Shown piece after piece: positions 62,648-64,000 of a DNA stretch of 64,000 nucleotides. The stretch comes from Lentilactobacillus diolivorans DSM 14421 (GTDB taxonomy: Bacteria; Bacillota; Bacilli; Lactobacillales; Lactobacillaceae): assembly GCF_001434255.1 (NCBI RefSeq), contig NZ_AZEY01000041.1:57141-121140 (forward strand), read 5' to 3'. How positions within the stretch are numbered: the stretch's first letter is position 1; each line of letters begins with the position of its first letter. The notes under the pieces were generated by a model. That model worked only from the letters and a program-made list of their open reading frames with translations, was not told the origin of the DNA and made no database searches. The position numbers were made by a program, and so were the translations under genes.

Positions 62648-63667
62648 ATGCTATTGAGAGCAAAAATTGCTGACATTGCGAGAATTGCCGGACTGTCTTC
62701 CGCTTCTGTTTCGCGCATTTTAAATGGTCATGGGCGATACAGTGAAGAGACAGCTAAGCGAGTTAAAAAAATTGCCGACGAAATTGGTTACTATAAGAAC
62801 CGATCAGCGGCTGATCTTGCCAGTCCGACTAACAATACGATTGGGGTTATTAATTATCCGGCCGAAACAGGTGCAAATGATCAGGTAATTCGTGGCATTA
62901 TGGAAGAAGCCAATCACAATGGTTTAGATGTGATTATCATGATGTCGGAGCGCGACGATCAGGAAAGTATTGGTCGAACCGTCCAAAATATGATTGAACG
63001 TCGGGTGTTTGGGGTTCTCTTTTTATCAGTTCGTCCTGATCAGGAAATTATCGATAAACTCAAACAAGCAAATATTTATCCGCAAGAAGTTGCCAGTGCC
63101 AGTGATCATCAAATCTCATATGTGTCATCAAATGATTTTCAAATCGGTTATCAAGCAACTAAATTCTTAATTAATCAGGGGTATCACGAAATTGGGTTTG
63201 TTGGTGCCGATATTAGTGAAGATTTTATTGGTGTGAATCGTTATCAAGGTTATCAAAAGGCCTTGGCGGAATCTCGAATCAAGCCGGATGATCGATGGAT
63301 ATTTGAGGGTGACGGAAAGTATAGTTATGAGTCAGGAATTCAAGCGGTTCAGTATTTTGAGCAAGGACCAATTCGCATATCGGCGGTCTTGGCAACCAGT
63401 GATGATGCGGCGCTGGGGCTGATTAACGGGATGGCAGATGTTGGTAAGCACATTCCTGATGATTTAGCAGTAATCGGAATTGACGGCACCCAAGTTTGTG
63501 TTCGCAACCGGCCGCAAATTACCAGCGTCACTCAGAATTTTCGATTAATGGGACAGATGGCGGTTGATGAGTTGATTCGACCGAATCGGAAAATAACGGA
63601 TGTTCGACAGATTGAAATTCCATTTTCAATTGAACAACGCGAAACGACCAAGCAGGGCCTTAGATGA
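62648..63667 (+). CDS. LacI-family transcriptional regulator
   Basis: A 339-residue LacI/GalR regulator. The HTH is at residues 5-26 (KIADIARIAGLSSASVSRIL) and the hinge helix near YYKNRSAADLAS. The sugar-binding domain follows with IGVINYP and FIGVNRYQGY, ending IEQRETTK. A near-consensus TATAAT at 62614-62619 and GGAGATTGA precede the ATG. Hinge form and ligand-domain pattern resemble GalR/EbgR-type galactoside regulators; its target genes are not in the window. Confidence 0.9.
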   Translation: MLLRAKIADIARIAGLSSASVSRILNGHGRYSEETAKRVKKIADEIGYYKNRSAADLASPTNNTIGVINYPAETGANDQVIRGIMEEANHNGLDVIIMMSERDDQESIGRTVQNMIERRVFGVLFLSVRPDQEIIDKLKQANIYPQEVASASDHQISYVSSNDFQIGYQATKFLINQGYHEIGFVGADISEDFIGVNRYQGYQKALAESRIKPDDRWIFEGDGKYSYESGIQAVQYFEQGPIRISAVLATSDDAALGLINGMADVGKHIPDDLAVIGIDGTQVCVRNRPQITSVTQNFRLMGQMAVDELIRPNRKITDVRQIEIPFSIEQRETTKQGLR

Positions 63668-64000
63668 CTGTTGGTCGATGGTCATATCAAATCAAATAAC
63701 TGGGGCAGAGACAAAAGTCATTTTGCCCAGTTTCCGTTAGTGTCAACACGATTGTTACTAAGCAAAAACGCGGGACAAAAGGCAATTTCCGGTCGTGTAA
63801 CCGAATTATCAAAATATTCCAAAATCAGGAATATCTTGTTGAACTTTTTATTTAGTTAAAACGTGGACCAGCAAGCAGCCCCCGGCCATATAAGCCCCCT
63901 AACTTAATATTCCAAAATCAGGAATATCTTGCTGAACTTTTTATTTAACGCGTTGTGCTAGTTATGAAACATTCAAGCATAGCGGCCAAGTTTCAAGCCG
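63668..64000 (-). repeat. composite palindromic element, decayed copy F
   Basis: On the minus strand of 63701-63850 the plan is recognisable: GGAAATTGCC, GTCCCGCGTTTTTGC, TAACAATCGTG, and closing arm CTGGGCAAAATGACTTTTGTC. The inner arm (AGGAATATCTTGTTGAAC region) is repeated, slightly changed, at 63912-63935, so the element is rearranged. No gene lies in the 333 bases to the window end. Confidence 0.55.

Overview
The window reads as chromosome of a low-GC Gram-positive of the family Lactobacillaceae. The grounds are the lactobacillus-type folate cluster (folB-folK-folE-folC-NTPase-folP), a trp operon behind a Trp T-box, a TPP-riboswitch thiamine-salvage operon, strong AAGGAGG-type ribosome binding sites, many TTG/GTG starts, and many small exported proteins. 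I cannot fix the species; a heterofermentative genus such as Lentilactobacillus or Secundilactobacillus would fit. There is no rRNA, tRNA, CRISPR array, insertion sequence or phage structural gene.

Layout. 1-3.4 kb holds a small XRE/membrane pair, a GNAT acetyltransferase, a frameshifted CPBP-like gene and a small exported protein. 3.6-4.4 kb is a type I toxin-antitoxin locus whose antisense-RNA half is duplicated without a toxin. 4.5-6.4 kb is an ABC-F ATPase behind a leader with a short ORF and an intrinsic terminator. 6.4-10.5 kb carries two XRE/small-membrane/ABC-2 modules, the second with no ATPase. 11.2-13.4 kb is a TPP riboswitch driving tenA-ykoE-tenA. 13.7-21.8 kb is an envelope block: DUF1700, DUF4097, a CPBP protease, a LolD/FtsX-type exporter, a membrane-anchored XRE regulator and a LanFEG-type ABC transporter. 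22-31.4 kb is accessory DNA: four CPBP proteins, a Nudix hydrolase, exported proteins, and decayed HigBA-like and Panacea-like toxin-antitoxin pieces.

31.7-36.2 kb is the folate operon (minus). 36.5-42.4 kb has an MFS transporter with a divergent HxlR regulator, a short-chain dehydrogenase, a YisL-like protein and a quinone-oxidoreductase-like enzyme. 42.7-53.7 kb alternates exported proteins with an S66 carboxypeptidase, an alpha/beta hydrolase and a PTS EIIC lacking EIIB, and ends in a minus-strand cluster of XRE, two tandem CPBP proteins and an exported protein. 53.9-55.5 kb is a lipid/oligosaccharide flippase. 56.6-61.5 kb is trpDCFBA with a T-box and promoter but no trpE or trpG. The window ends with a DUF1801 protein, a SemiSWEET-like protein and a LacI regulator.

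Three signals run across the window. (1) A composite palindromic intergenic element occurs in at least six places with conserved flanks, a changeable inner hairpin and a trailing terminator hairpin. (2) CPBP intramembrane proteases are strongly expanded: seven intact and one broken. (3) XRE regulators sit repeatedly beside small membrane proteins, ABC transporters or CPBP proteases, which suggests a modular envelope-defence or self-immunity repertoire. The type I locus with its orphan antitoxin RNA and the palindromic element family are the best candidates for something little described.
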